NCBI GenBank assembly: GCA_003499585.1
Contig: DNSU01000183.1
Location: forward strand, 16,453 to 23,744
DNA: 7,292 nt
Direction of reading: 5' to 3'
From: Cyanobacteria bacterium UBA9579
GTDB taxonomy: Bacteria; Cyanobacteriota; Vampirovibrionia; Gastranaerophilales; UBA9579
How positions within the stretch are numbered: position 1 is the stretch's first letter; every line of letters begins with the position of its first letter. The notes under the pieces are model-generated. The model made no database searches, had not been told where the DNA came from, and saw only the letters and a program-made list of their open reading frames with translations. Below, in pieces: positions 1 through 6,057 of the stretch. The position numbers and the translations under genes are program-made.

Positions 1-1428
1 GAACTAAGAGACGAAATAATCAGACAATACAGAAGTAATAAAAGGGTTATCGGCTTTTTTGGAAAGAATGAAACTTGCGGAGTTAAGTTATACACAATAC
101 TTGCTGATGATAACAATTCCGAACTTTTGATATCATCTTCCTTTATCGAGGAAAACGGTTCATATCTTTCTATAACAAAAGGAATTCCTGCTTTTCATAT
201 GTTTGAAAGAGAATTATACGAAGAATTTGGAATTGAACCTTTAGAACACCCATGGTTAAAACCTGTTAGATATAGCCACAATAGATTTGATAAAATTCAA
301 ACTATAGAAAACTATCCTTTCTTTCAAATGGAAGGAGAAGAGGTTCATGAAGTTGCTGTAGGTCCCATCCATGCCGGAATAATTGAACCTGGGCATTTTC
401 GTTTTATGTGTAATGGTGAAAAAGTTTATCATATGGAAATTCAGCTTGGCTATCAGCATAGAGGAGTAGAAAATCTACTTGCTAATGGCAAGGGTTTCTC
501 GAATCATTTAGCAGAATCAATAGCAGGAGATACGGTTATTGGTCATAACACCGCATATTCCAATGCGGTTGAATCATTATTAAATATTGAGATCTCAAAT
601 AAAGCCAGTATAATAAGAGCTATTTCCTTAGAGATGGAGCGAATTGCAATACATATTGGTGATCTGGGAGCAATTGCAAATGATATAGCTTATCTTATGG
701 GTAATGCTGTATTTGGTGCAACAAGAACTCTGGTAATTAATACGCTACTTGAAATATGCGGCAGCCGCTTTGGCAGGGGTTTAATCAGAGTTGGAGGGGT
801 TGCATTTGATATTGATATGGCTTTGAAGGAGAAAATTTCTGCAACTTTAGATAAAGTATTAAATGATGTTGATAGAATGTCATATGCCATGTTTACTTCT
901 GCAAGTGTACTATCAAGACTAGAAAAAACAGGTACACTTAATAAGGAAAAAGCACAACAAATAGGCCTGGTTGGCATGGCTGCAAGAGCTTCAGGACTTC
1001 CTCCTGATTCAAGGATTGATCATCCCTGGGGATGGTATAAAAATTTAACTATAAATAAAGAGATACTTGAAAGTGGTGACGTTTTTGCAAGAGCTTATAT
1101 CAGGTATAAAGAGATAAAACAGTCAATAAAAATAGTAAAAGACTTATTATCTCAAATTCAGCTTTATCATAATGATGTTTTGTTGGTAAAAAGTGAAAAT
1201 AACTTTTCTAAAAATAGTATGGTTATCTCTATTGTAGAAGGTTGGAGAGGTGAAATAGTTCATACGGCTTTAACAGATAATGAAGACAGAATTATAAAAT
1301 ATAAAATCAAGGACCCGTCTTTCAATAATTGGTATGGACTTGCGCTTGCAGTAAGAAATAACGGAATTTCAGACTTTCCTCTTTGTAATAAGAGCTTTAA
1401 TCTTTCATATTGTGGAAATGATTTATAG
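1..1428 (+). CDS. Hydrogenase-related large subunit, NuoC-NuoD fusion (HycE/HyfG-like, Ehr type), 5' end outside window
   Basis: The frame is open from the first base, so the start codon lies upstream; a TTG at 127 is internal. 475 residues are visible. Residues 1-90 match the end of a NuoC-like (30 kDa) domain, with the signature ERELYEEFGIEPLEHPWLK. The rest is a NuoD-like (49 kDa) catalytic fold, with LGYQHRGVENLL near residue 150. HycE and HyfG have this same C-D fusion. In active group 4 hydrogenases the L1 motif has two nickel-binding cysteines (RVCGICGFAH in HycE); here it reads SIAGDTVIGH, with Ala175 and Thr178 instead. The C-terminal DPCxxC motif reads DPSFNN, with Ser440 and Asn443. 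No NiFe site can form, as in energy-converting hydrogenase-related (Ehr) complexes and complex I NuoD. Its likely role is in a membrane-attached, ion-pumping redox complex with the next gene product; the substrate is unknown. Family assignment is confident, function is not. Confidence 0.9.
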   Translation, partial: ELRDEIIRQYRSNKRVIGFFGKNETCGVKLYTILADDNNSELLISSSFIEENGSYLSITKGIPAFHMFERELYEEFGIEPLEHPWLKPVRYSHNRFDKIQTIENYPFFQMEGEEVHEVAVGPIHAGIIEPGHFRFMCNGEKVYHMEIQLGYQHRGVENLLANGKGFSNHLAESIAGDTVIGHNTAYSNAVESLLNIEISNKASIIRAISLEMERIAIHIGDLGAIANDIAYLMGNAVFGATRTLVINTLLEICGSRFGRGLIRVGGVAFDIDMALKEKISATLDKVLNDVDRMSYAMFTSASVLSRLEKTGTLNKEKAQQIGLVGMAARASGLPPDSRIDHPWGWYKNLTINKEILESGDVFARAYIRYKEIKQSIKIVKDLLSQIQLYHNDVLLVKSENNFSKNSMVISIVEGWRGEIVHTALTDNEDRIIKYKIKDPSFNNWYGLALAVRNNGISDFPLCNKSFNLSYCGNDL

Positions 1429-1453
1429 GAATAAACCTGAAATCTTTAAAATT

Positions 1454-1510
1454 TATTTTCGGCTTTTAAAAAGAACAATATATTTGACAAACAAGCCTTC
1501 CCCGAAAATA
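1454..1510. repeat. Inverted repeat in the gap between the two hydrogenase-type genes
   Basis: TATTTTCGG at 1454-1462 is exactly complementary to CCGAAAATA at 1502-1510, with a 39-nt spacer. An alternative inner pairing is GGCTT (1461-1465) with AAGCC (1493-1497). A perfect TTGACA (1484-1489) sits in the spacer, but no good -10 box follows at normal distance: TATTAG at 1509-1514 gives a 19-nt spacer. It could be an intra-operon mRNA structure or a weak internal promoter. Confidence 0.4.
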
Positions 1511-1544
1511 TTAGTGTGAAATAATTTATGAGGTTATGATAAAA

Positions 1545-2297
1545 ATGTTTGAGACATTAAAATCAAGGATATATCAGGGTGATCAGGCAATACCCGATAT
1601 TAAAAAAGCTGTAATAAACAAACAATTTAGGGGCTTACCCTTAATTAATCAGCAGAATTGTACTAATTGCTCACACTGTATATCAATTTGTCCGACAAAC
1701 GCTATTAGTGAAGACAATTCTATTGATCTTGGAAAATGTATATTCTGCGGAGATTGTGAAAGAGAATGTCTGAATAAGGCAATACAATTCACCAATTTCC
1801 ATAAAATATCATCAACTTCTCGTGAATATCTAATTGTTGATCCAGAAACAACTCTGAATGACTATGAAGCTAATGCTATTAAATCATCTGAGCAAATCAA
1901 GAAACTATTTGGTAAATCCCTGAAACTAAGGCAGGTTTCAGCAGGTGGCTGCAATGGCTGTGAACAGGAATTAAATGCCTGCTCAAATGTAAACTTTGAT
2001 ATGGGAAGGTTTGGGATAGATATTGTTGCTTCTCCCCGGCATGCCGATGGAATCATTATAACCGGCCCTATTACTGAAAATATGAGAAGAGCCCTTGAAG
2101 ATGCTTATTTATCAACCCCTGATCCTAAAATAATAATTCTTGCCGGTACTTGTGCTATAAGTGGTGGTATTTTCCAGGATTCTGAGGTGCTTAAAAGAGA
2201 TTTTCTAGAAAAACATAAAATTGATCTATATATTCCCGGCTGCCCAGTTCATCCTTTAACTGTAATTAATGGGATTTTGGGTTTTCTGGAAAATTAG
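1545..2297 (+). CDS. Fused 2x[4Fe-4S] ferredoxin / hydrogenase small subunit (HyfH-HyfI, NuoI-NuoB type)
   Basis: This 250-residue protein joins two electron-transfer modules. The N-terminal ferredoxin has CxxCxxCxxxCP (Cys39, 42, 45, 49) and a second cluster motif (Cys65, 68, 71, 75). From about residue 125 comes a NuoB/HycG-like domain whose proximal (N2-type) cluster ligands are all present: GCNGCE (Cys136, Cys139), GTCAISGG (Cys203) and GCPVHP (Cys233). FGIDIVASPRHAD is typical of the family. It should sit against the NuoD-like subunit encoded upstream and pass electrons through three [4Fe-4S] clusters. HyfH and HyfI are separate genes in E. coli. ATG 1545 is preferred over ATG 1536 because GAGG at 1530-1533 is only 2 nt from 1536 but 11 nt from 1545, and MFETLKSRIYQG looks like a usual HyfH N-terminus. 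The 107-nt gap to the upstream gene is long for one operon. Confidence 0.9.
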   Translation: MFETLKSRIYQGDQAIPDIKKAVINKQFRGLPLINQQNCTNCSHCISICPTNAISEDNSIDLGKCIFCGDCERECLNKAIQFTNFHKISSTSREYLIVDPETTLNDYEANAIKSSEQIKKLFGKSLKLRQVSAGGCNGCEQELNACSNVNFDMGRFGIDIVASPRHADGIIITGPITENMRRALEDAYLSTPDPKIIILAGTCAISGGIFQDSEVLKRDFLEKHKIDLYIPGCPVHPLTVINGILGFLEN

Positions 2298-2325
2298 TTC
2301 AAAAGTTTTCCCTATTATTCAAATA

Positions 2326-2370
2326 AAATTCCCTGTTAATTTTTTAGGGAATTTATGCCTAAAAGGCTTT
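2326..2370 (+). terminator. Hairpin pair after the hydrogenase-type operon, possible terminator
   Basis: AAATTCCCT (2326-2334) pairs perfectly with AGGGAATTT (2346-2354) across an 11-nt T-rich loop. A small GCCT-AAA-AGGC hairpin (2357-2367) and the T-rich stretch TTTATTTTA follow. The position, 28 nt after the stop, suits a terminator, but there is no clean T tract directly after the main stem. Confidence 0.45.
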
Positions 2371-2406
2371 ATTTTACTATGTTGAACTAAATAAAAACTT
2401 TATTTT

Positions 2407-2440
2407 TTTACAAACTTCCCTGTAAATATCCTGTTTTACA
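2407..2440. repeat. Three alternating half-sites TTTACA-N8-TGTAAA-N8-TTTACA
   Basis: TTTACA at 2407-2412, its reverse complement TGTAAA at 2421-2426, and TTTACA again at 2435-2440 are separated by exactly 8 nt each, giving a 14-bp period. The middle copy can pair with either neighbour. This suits overlapping operators for a dimeric regulator or two exclusive RNA hairpins. The half-sites are exact; the function is unknown. Confidence 0.45.
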
Positions 2441-2495
2441 AAACCTAAAAAGAGAAGAATGCTGTCAAAACTACAACCCCCAAAAATAACGCCAG

Positions 2496-2508
2496 GTGCA
2501 TTATGCAC
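2496..2508. repeat. Perfect 13-bp palindrome GTGCAT-T-ATGCAC
   Basis: Two exact 6-bp arms flank a single central T. The one-base centre makes an RNA hairpin unlikely without opening pairs, so a protein-binding site is the better reading. It lies between the half-site cluster at 2407-2440 and the terminator at 2557. Confidence 0.3.
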
Positions 2509-2556
2509 ATTCTCAGTTTAACAATCATTGCGATTATAGCTTGATTTATGTGAAGT

Positions 2557-2574
2557 AAACCGGGCGGTTTTTTT
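2557..2574 (+). terminator. Rho-independent terminator
   Basis: AAACC (2557-2561) pairs with GGTTT (2566-2570) around the loop GGGC, and T2568-T2574 forms an uninterrupted 7-T run. This is the best intrinsic terminator in the window. It sits 260 nt after the hydrogenase operon and 104 nt before the marC-family start, so it either backs up the operon terminator or ends a short transcript from within the gap. Confidence 0.65.
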
Positions 2575-2602
2575 ATTTGGAATTAAAAAATCCCCTATCT
2601 GT

Positions 2603-2643
2603 CAATTAACTTAATTGTGAGTTATATTTACGATAGTTATTTT
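2603..2643 (+). promoter_or_regulatory. Candidate marC-family promoter overlapped by a 15-bp palindrome
   Basis: CAATTAACTTAATTG (2603-2617) is a perfect palindrome with a central C. It overlaps a possible -35 box TTGTGA (2614-2619), which is followed after 18 nt by TATTTT (2638-2643). Each box matches consensus at 4 of 6 positions. The start would fall near 2650, giving a leader of about 28 nt. The layout suits a repressor site over a promoter, but both boxes are weak. Confidence 0.35.
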
Positions 2644-2677
2644 AATCTTTGTAATTAATAGCTTTAAGGGAGTTAAA

Positions 2678-3319
2678 GTGTCCGATTATATAAATTCCTT
2701 GTTGGTTATTTTTCTGGCCTTATTCTTTACTATAGATGTTATAGGTGTAACTCCAATATTTGTATCTTTAACCAGCAATGTTAATAATGAATACAGAAGA
2801 AAGATGGCAATTAATGGTGTTTTTATTGCTACATTAATACTGCTTTTATTTGCCATATCCGGGACCAGTATTTTAAATATATTAGGCATAGAATTAGCAG
2901 CTTTTAGAATCGCTGGAGGTATATTATTATTACTTCTTTCTATAGATATGGTTTTAGCGAAACCTATCTCTGTAATTAGGACAGAGACTAAAGAAGAGCA
3001 TGAAGAAGCATTGTACAAACATGATATTTCAGTTTTTCCCCTTGCTATCCCATTGTTATCAGGGCCTGCTACAATTACAATGCTTATTCTATTTATGAGA
3101 CAAGCACAGGGAAATATAGTACAGCAGCTAGTTGTACTTTCTGCCCTTACTGCAAATATGTTTATATGCTGGATTGTATTGAATTTCTCATCGGAAATAA
3201 GTAAATTTTTAGGAACCACAGGGATTAATGTTTTAAATAGAATATTTGGTGTTCTGCTAACAGCCCTTGCCTGTCAATTTTTTATTGATGGTATTTCAGA
3301 GGCTTTTCTTAAAAGATAA
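2678..3319 (+). CDS. MarC-family (UPF0056) integral membrane protein
   Basis: This 213-residue, very hydrophobic protein has about six membrane segments (near residues 5-27, 41-63, 67-89, 115-135, 146-166 and 181-206), the normal size and topology of the MarC family. Family features seen are GVTPIFVSLT in the first segment, FRIAGGILLLLLSIDM in the third and PLAIPLLSGPATITML in the fourth. The charged loop between segments 3 and 4 (about residues 93-113) is probably cytoplasmic. MarC proteins belong to the LysE-type transporter superfamily; their substrates are unknown, and the old link of E. coli marC to multiple antibiotic resistance did not hold up. The GTG start at 2678 is supported by GGGAG at 2668-2672 with a 5-nt spacer. 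The gene stands alone, with a terminator upstream and a 255-nt gap downstream. Confidence 0.93.
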   Translation: MSDYINSLLVIFLALFFTIDVIGVTPIFVSLTSNVNNEYRRKMAINGVFIATLILLLFAISGTSILNILGIELAAFRIAGGILLLLLSIDMVLAKPISVIRTETKEEHEEALYKHDISVFPLAIPLLSGPATITMLILFMRQAQGNIVQQLVVLSALTANMFICWIVLNFSSEISKFLGTTGINVLNRIFGVLLTALACQFFIDGISEAFLKR

Positions 3320-3355
3320 ATTTATAGATCTAAGGAATATCGCAAATAAGTTTCA

Positions 3356-3397
3356 GGTTATCTAACCAAAGCAGTCTTGTAGCGGGCAGAATTCTGC
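3356..3397. repeat. Two small palindromes after the marC-family gene
   Basis: GGTTA-TC-TAACC (3356-3367) and the perfect 12-bp palindrome GCAGAATTCTGC (3386-3397) lie 37-78 nt after the stop. The second is followed by the T-rich ACTATTTTC and might act as a weak terminator with a 4-bp stem and AATT loop. Confidence 0.3.
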
Positions 3398-3414
3398 ACT
3401 ATTTTCTAAAAAAC

Positions 3415-3444
3415 TTGATTTAAGGACGTATGAAAAATTATAAA
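3415..3444 (+). promoter_or_regulatory. Candidate promoter for the DUF486 gene (distal)
   Basis: TTGATT (3415-3420) and TATAAA (3439-3444) are separated by 18 nt and match consensus at 4 and 5 of 6 positions. Transcription would start near 3451, leaving a leader of about 124 nt before ATG 3575. It would also start inside the 74-codon frame at 3430-3654, which argues against that frame being a gene. Confidence 0.4.
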
Positions 3445-3511
3445 GATGTACAAGTATGCTTATCTTGCAAACTAGACTCTAAAGGAGCGATTCAAATTGA
3501 TTTCTGGATTT

Positions 3512-3542
3512 TTGTCTTTAGTATTTTGTATTATGTTATAAA
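3512..3542 (+). promoter_or_regulatory. Candidate extended -10 promoter for the DUF486 gene (proximal)
   Basis: TGTTATAAA (3534-3542) is an extended -10 element (TGnTATAAA). TTGTCT (3512-3517) lies 19 nt before its -10 hexamer. A start near 3549 would give a leader of about 26 nt before ATG 3575. Confidence 0.35.
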
Positions 3543-3574
3543 ATTAAGTAATAATAGTAGGTTTTGGGTTTTGT

Positions 3575-3916
3575 ATGCTAAAAAGTTTAATTCCAATAAT
3601 TCTTCTTACCATCTCAAATATTTTTATGACATTTGCCTGGTACGGACATCTTAAGTATAAAAATACTGCTCTTTGGCTTGTTATTTTTGTTAGCTGGACA
3701 ATTGCATTTGCCGAATATTGTTTTCAGGTTCCCGCTAACCGTATTGGCCATCAGTATTTTAATGCAGCACAATTAAAAACAATGCAGGAAGTTATAACTT
3801 TAATTGTTTTTTGCGTATTTTCAGTCTTTTATCTTAAAGAAGGATTAAAATGGAATTATTTTGTAGGTTTTATTTTTATAATTCTTGCAGTTATCTTTAT
3901 ATTCAAAAAATGGTAA
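3575..3916 (+). CDS. DUF486 / DMT_6 family small membrane protein
   Basis: This 113-residue protein has about four membrane segments (near residues 4-21, 30-50, 66-87 and 92-110), the normal size for the DUF486 family (now DMT_6, placed with small drug/metabolite transporters). The conserved N-terminal SNIFMTFAWYGHLK and the central AEYCFQVPANRIGH are strong family signatures, as is the QLKTMQEV stretch. Proteins of this size in the superfamily usually work as dimers, but no substrate is established for this family. The ATG at 3575 fits the usual start just before the first membrane segment. The upstream ribosome-binding sequence is weak (AGTAGG near 3557-3562, 12 nt away). The gene stands alone, with about 130 nt to the next start. 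Confidence 0.92.
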   Translation: MLKSLIPIILLTISNIFMTFAWYGHLKYKNTALWLVIFVSWTIAFAEYCFQVPANRIGHQYFNAAQLKTMQEVITLIVFCVFSVFYLKEGLKWNYFVGFIFIILAVIFIFKKW

Positions 3917-3920
3917 TGAT

Positions 3921-3940
3921 GCTAAAGAAATTATCTTTGC
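3921..3940 (+). terminator. Weak hairpin after the DUF486 gene
   Basis: AAAGA-AATTA-TCTTT is extended by an outer GC/GC pair with one bulged T, giving a 7-bp stem directly after the stop. No T tract follows, so termination is doubtful; it could instead stabilise the 3' end. Confidence 0.22.
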
Positions 3941-3999
3941 AGACTTTATAAAACACATAAACCCTGCAACGTATATTATGAATTTAAATAGATTAGAGC

Positions 4000-4005
4000 T
4001 ATAAT
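4000..4005 (+). promoter_or_regulatory. Perfect -10 box upstream of the DUF475 gene
   Basis: TATAAT at 4000-4005 lies 41 nt before ATG 4047. A -35 match is poor: TTATGA at 3976-3981 with an 18-nt spacer. The flanking AGCTATAAT recurs exactly at 5132-5140 before the YkgJ-type gene. Confidence 0.45.
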
Positions 4006-4046
4006 AAGAATTGTGATTTAGAATTTTTAGCGTGTGTGAGAGAGAA

Positions 4047-5108
4047 ATGAAATATTTTAAGTGGTCTTTTATAGTAACAGTCATAGGGCTTACTTTGGCA
4101 TATATGTGGGGAGAAAGGGTTAATCCGGGTTCAGGGTTTATAGCACTTTTTATTGCAGTTGTACTTGTAATTCTAGAGGTTAGCTTATCCTTTGATAATG
4201 CAGTTGTTAACGCTGTAAGACTGCGCACAATGACTCCTTTATGGCAGCGAAGATTTCTTACCTGGGGGATTTTAATTGCTGTTTTTGGCATGAGGCTTGC
4301 ATTTCCAGTTGCGATTGTTTCAATCTTTTCAGGGGTAGGACTTATTGATGTAACTGTTATGGCTCTTAGTAATCCGGAAAAATACGCATATTATCTTCAT
4401 AAATCACATTCAACAATTGCATCATTCGGTGGTATGTTTTTATTTATGTTATTTTTAGCGTTCATATTTAATGAAGCAAAAAAGGTACACTGGATTAAAA
4501 TTATAGAGCAAAGACTGGCACAGATAGGTAAACTTGAAAGTATAGAAGTTATTATTGCTCTAGCTGTTCTTTATATAACCCAAAATTTTGTAAGTCCATC
4601 GGATAAATTGCCAGTTGTTTTAGCCGGTATAAGTGGTTTAGTTTTATATTTATTAATTGATGGCTTGAGCAAATGGCTGGAAGGAGCTGTGGATTCCAGT
4701 ACCGGAAAACAGATATCTAATGGAGTAAAACAAGCAGGATTCATAAGCTTTATTTACCTGGAACTAATTGATGCGTCATTCTCTTTTGATGGTGTGCTCG
4801 GAGCCTTTGCAATCAGTAAGGATATCATAATAATTGCTATTGGTTTAAGCATTGGAGCTATGTTTGTAAGATCTCTAACTGTTATGCTTGTTGAAAAACA
4901 GACTTTAGACAAGTATATTTATCTTGAGCATGGCGCCCACTGGGCAATCGGGGCTTTAGGATTAATTATGATGTATACCACTTTTGGGCATGTTTCTGAA
5001 GTAATTACAGGGCTAATAGGTGTAGGCTTTATTGGAGCAGCTTATTTTTCTTCTATTTCCAAGAAGGGTCCTGCTTTACCAGATGAGCTAACAGAAGAAT
5101 TAATTTAA
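4047..5108 (+). CDS. DUF475 (TerC-like) integral membrane protein
   Basis: This 353-residue multi-pass membrane protein has the full length of the DUF475 family, part of the TerC/LysE-type superfamily. The two acidic repeat motifs of TerC-like proteins are present: LEVSLSFDNAVV (Glu44, Asp50, Asn51) and LELIDASFSFDG (Glu239, Asp242, Asp248). DUF475-typical stretches include RLRTMTPLWQRRFLTWGI near residues 57-74 and KYIYLEHGAHWAIGALGL near 290-310. The membrane-embedded acidic residues suggest cation handling. Characterised TerC proteins export Mn2+, but DUF475 itself has no settled role, so metal export is an inference. ATG 4047 is chosen over GTG 4032 because GAGAGA at 4038-4044 makes a plausible ribosome-binding site for the ATG and nothing suitable precedes the GTG. 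A perfect -10 box lies upstream. Confidence 0.92.
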   Translation: MKYFKWSFIVTVIGLTLAYMWGERVNPGSGFIALFIAVVLVILEVSLSFDNAVVNAVRLRTMTPLWQRRFLTWGILIAVFGMRLAFPVAIVSIFSGVGLIDVTVMALSNPEKYAYYLHKSHSTIASFGGMFLFMLFLAFIFNEAKKVHWIKIIEQRLAQIGKLESIEVIIALAVLYITQNFVSPSDKLPVVLAGISGLVLYLLIDGLSKWLEGAVDSSTGKQISNGVKQAGFISFIYLELIDASFSFDGVLGAFAISKDIIIIAIGLSIGAMFVRSLTVMLVEKQTLDKYIYLEHGAHWAIGALGLIMMYTTFGHVSEVITGLIGVGFIGAAYFSSISKKGPALPDELTEELI

Positions 5109-5134
5109 TTCTTAGATTATGATTTGATATAAGC

Positions 5135-5140
5135 TATAAT
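5135..5140 (+). promoter_or_regulatory. Perfect -10 box upstream of the YkgJ-type gene
   Basis: TATAAT at 5135-5140 predicts a start near 5147. The -35 region (TTAGAT, 5112-5117, 17-nt spacer) is weak. A start there leaves only about 6 nt before TTG 5153 but 27 nt before ATG 5174, which helps decide the start codon of that gene. Confidence 0.45.
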
Positions 5141-5173
5141 TCCTATAAGAGTTTGTATAGGATTAATAAAATT

Positions 5174-5827
5174 ATGTTAGTCTGTTCTTCTTGTCAGGCT
5201 GGTTGTTGTAGAAGATTTAGCATTCCTTTAACCGGATATGATATTTTAAAAATCAAAAAAGCCCTTGATCTTGAGTATTTAGACTATACACAAATGATTA
5301 AGGTTAAAGATGATGATTTTGAGAGTGAATCCAAGTTATTAAGTGTCTTCAGGTTTACTAACTTAGGAGCTGAAAAACATTATTCATTTTTTCTTAGAAG
5401 TATAAAAAGTAAATATATGCCGGATTCTGATAAATGTATTTTTCTTCAGGAATGGAACGGTGAAGACTTTTTGTTGCCGGATTTTAGGGGGGTAAAGGCA
5501 AGATGTGGAATATATAATTCAAGACCATTAGCCTGTACAATTTATCCTGCAAAATTACATGAAAATGAGTTAATTGGAGTGGCAAAAGATCCTAATACTC
5601 ACCTTGATAACTCTGATAACCCTGCATATAACTTGTGTCCGAGGGATTTAAATAATTCGGATTTTCTGGCTAATTCTGATGAAATTATGAAGAATTTAGT
5701 CCTGTATAAACATGAAAAGAAATATTTTAAGTTTTTGTCAGAAGTTTGGAATCAGGGCTCCTGCGACTTTACAGAATTTTTTCCTTTTCTTGAAACTGCT
5801 TATCAAAACAGAATAATTTTTGAATAA
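5174..5827 (+). CDS. YkgJ-family CxxCxxxCC cysteine-cluster protein
   Basis: This 217-residue soluble protein begins with the family signature CSSCQAGCC (Cys4, 7, 11, 12) followed by the usual IPLTGYDILKIKK. Further conserved cysteines are Cys88 (DKCIFL), Cys111 (RCGIYNSRP), Cys121 (ACTIYP) and Cys155 (NLCPRD). The pattern matches the YkgJ/FliB-like 'zinc- or iron-chelating' family (PF03692); the eight cysteines probably bind metal. Enzymatic activity is not established for most members. The RP-ACTIYP motif and the spacing of the last cysteines are intact, so the protein looks functional. ATG 5174 is preferred over TTG 5153: AGGA at 5159-5162 lies 11 nt upstream, and the likely transcription start is almost on top of the TTG. 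Only 65 nt separate it from the DUF475 gene and no terminator lies between, so read-through is possible. Confidence 0.9.
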   Translation: MLVCSSCQAGCCRRFSIPLTGYDILKIKKALDLEYLDYTQMIKVKDDDFESESKLLSVFRFTNLGAEKHYSFFLRSIKSKYMPDSDKCIFLQEWNGEDFLLPDFRGVKARCGIYNSRPLACTIYPAKLHENELIGVAKDPNTHLDNSDNPAYNLCPRDLNNSDFLANSDEIMKNLVLYKHEKKYFKFLSEVWNQGSCDFTEFFPFLETAYQNRIIFE

Positions 5828-5837
5828 TGGATAGAAA

Positions 5838-6033
5838 TATTATGACGAGAAGATTTTCTCTGTCGGTGGCTTAGCCACATTCTTCCTGTCATTGATCTTG
5901 GTGAATATACATAGATTATTGACTATAATGGTGCAGGTACTAACGTACTAATTTAAGTCCTCGCTGGAATGATCAAGAACTTAATAATGTGACTTAGTCA
6001 CCTGCCTCCTACGAAAACATTCCTGTCATAATA
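5838..6033. repeat. 196-bp element with long imperfect inverted arms and paired palindromes (copy A)
   Basis: The ends TATTATGAC (5838-5846) and GTCATAATA (6025-6033) are exact inverted repeats. Further in, each arm has a perfect 13-bp palindrome, GTGGCTTAGCCAC (5866-5878) and GTGACTTAGTCAC (5989-6001), and then TTGATC (5892-5897) or GATCAA (5971-5976). These landmarks lie at nearly equal distances in both arms, so about 60 bp at each side is an imperfect inverted repeat around a central segment of about 75 bp. The left arm and centre recur, diverged, at the window's right edge (7216-7292). It could be a non-autonomous mobile repeat, a BIME-like palindromic element or a structured RNA. No transposase or clear target duplication is visible. 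It starts 10 nt after the YkgJ-type stop. Confidence 0.65.
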
Positions 6034-6057
6034 ATTAATTGTTCAGTAGCTATGCAG

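Larger units (their letters stand above)
2298..2677. other. 380-bp intergenic region before the marC-family gene
   Basis: No convincing gene is seen. In order it contains a hairpin pair after the hydrogenase operon (2326-2370), three alternating TTTACA/TGTAAA half-sites (2407-2440), a 20-codon ATG frame (2459-2521), a 13-bp palindrome (2496-2508), a strong intrinsic terminator (2557-2574) and a palindrome next to a candidate promoter (2603-2643). A second terminator so far from the preceding stop suggests that a short transcript may start and end inside this gap. Confidence 0.5.

Noticed and set aside
127..129. TTG as the start of the large subunit gene
   Set aside because: The frame is open back to position 1 and the upstream translation continues a NuoC-like domain, so the true start is outside the window.
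256..977. Minus-strand frames at 256-459 and 690-977
   Set aside because: Both are antisense to conserved parts of the hydrogenase-type large subunit and have no recognisable product.
1862..2056. 64-codon minus-strand frame
   Set aside because: It is antisense to the conserved FeS region of the small subunit; a shadow of the real gene.
2686..3219. 177-codon minus-strand frame opposite the marC-family gene
   Set aside because: The + strand encodes a clear MarC protein with a ribosome-binding site; the antisense product has no family resemblance and looks like a complement of hydrophobic codons.
3430..3654. 74-codon + strand frame starting ATG with AAGGA upstream
   Set aside because: It overlaps the well-supported DUF486 gene by 80 bp, has no recognisable family or domain, and the better promoter (3415-3444) would start transcription after its ATG. 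The composition is what AT-rich non-coding DNA gives.
3845..4291. 148-codon minus-strand frame across the DUF486 end and DUF475 start
   Set aside because: It runs antisense through two supported genes and their promoter region and shows no domain.
5838..6033. CRISPR array or insertion sequence
   Set aside because: There are no regular direct repeats with unique spacers and no transposase frame; the element is one symmetric unit of 196 bp.
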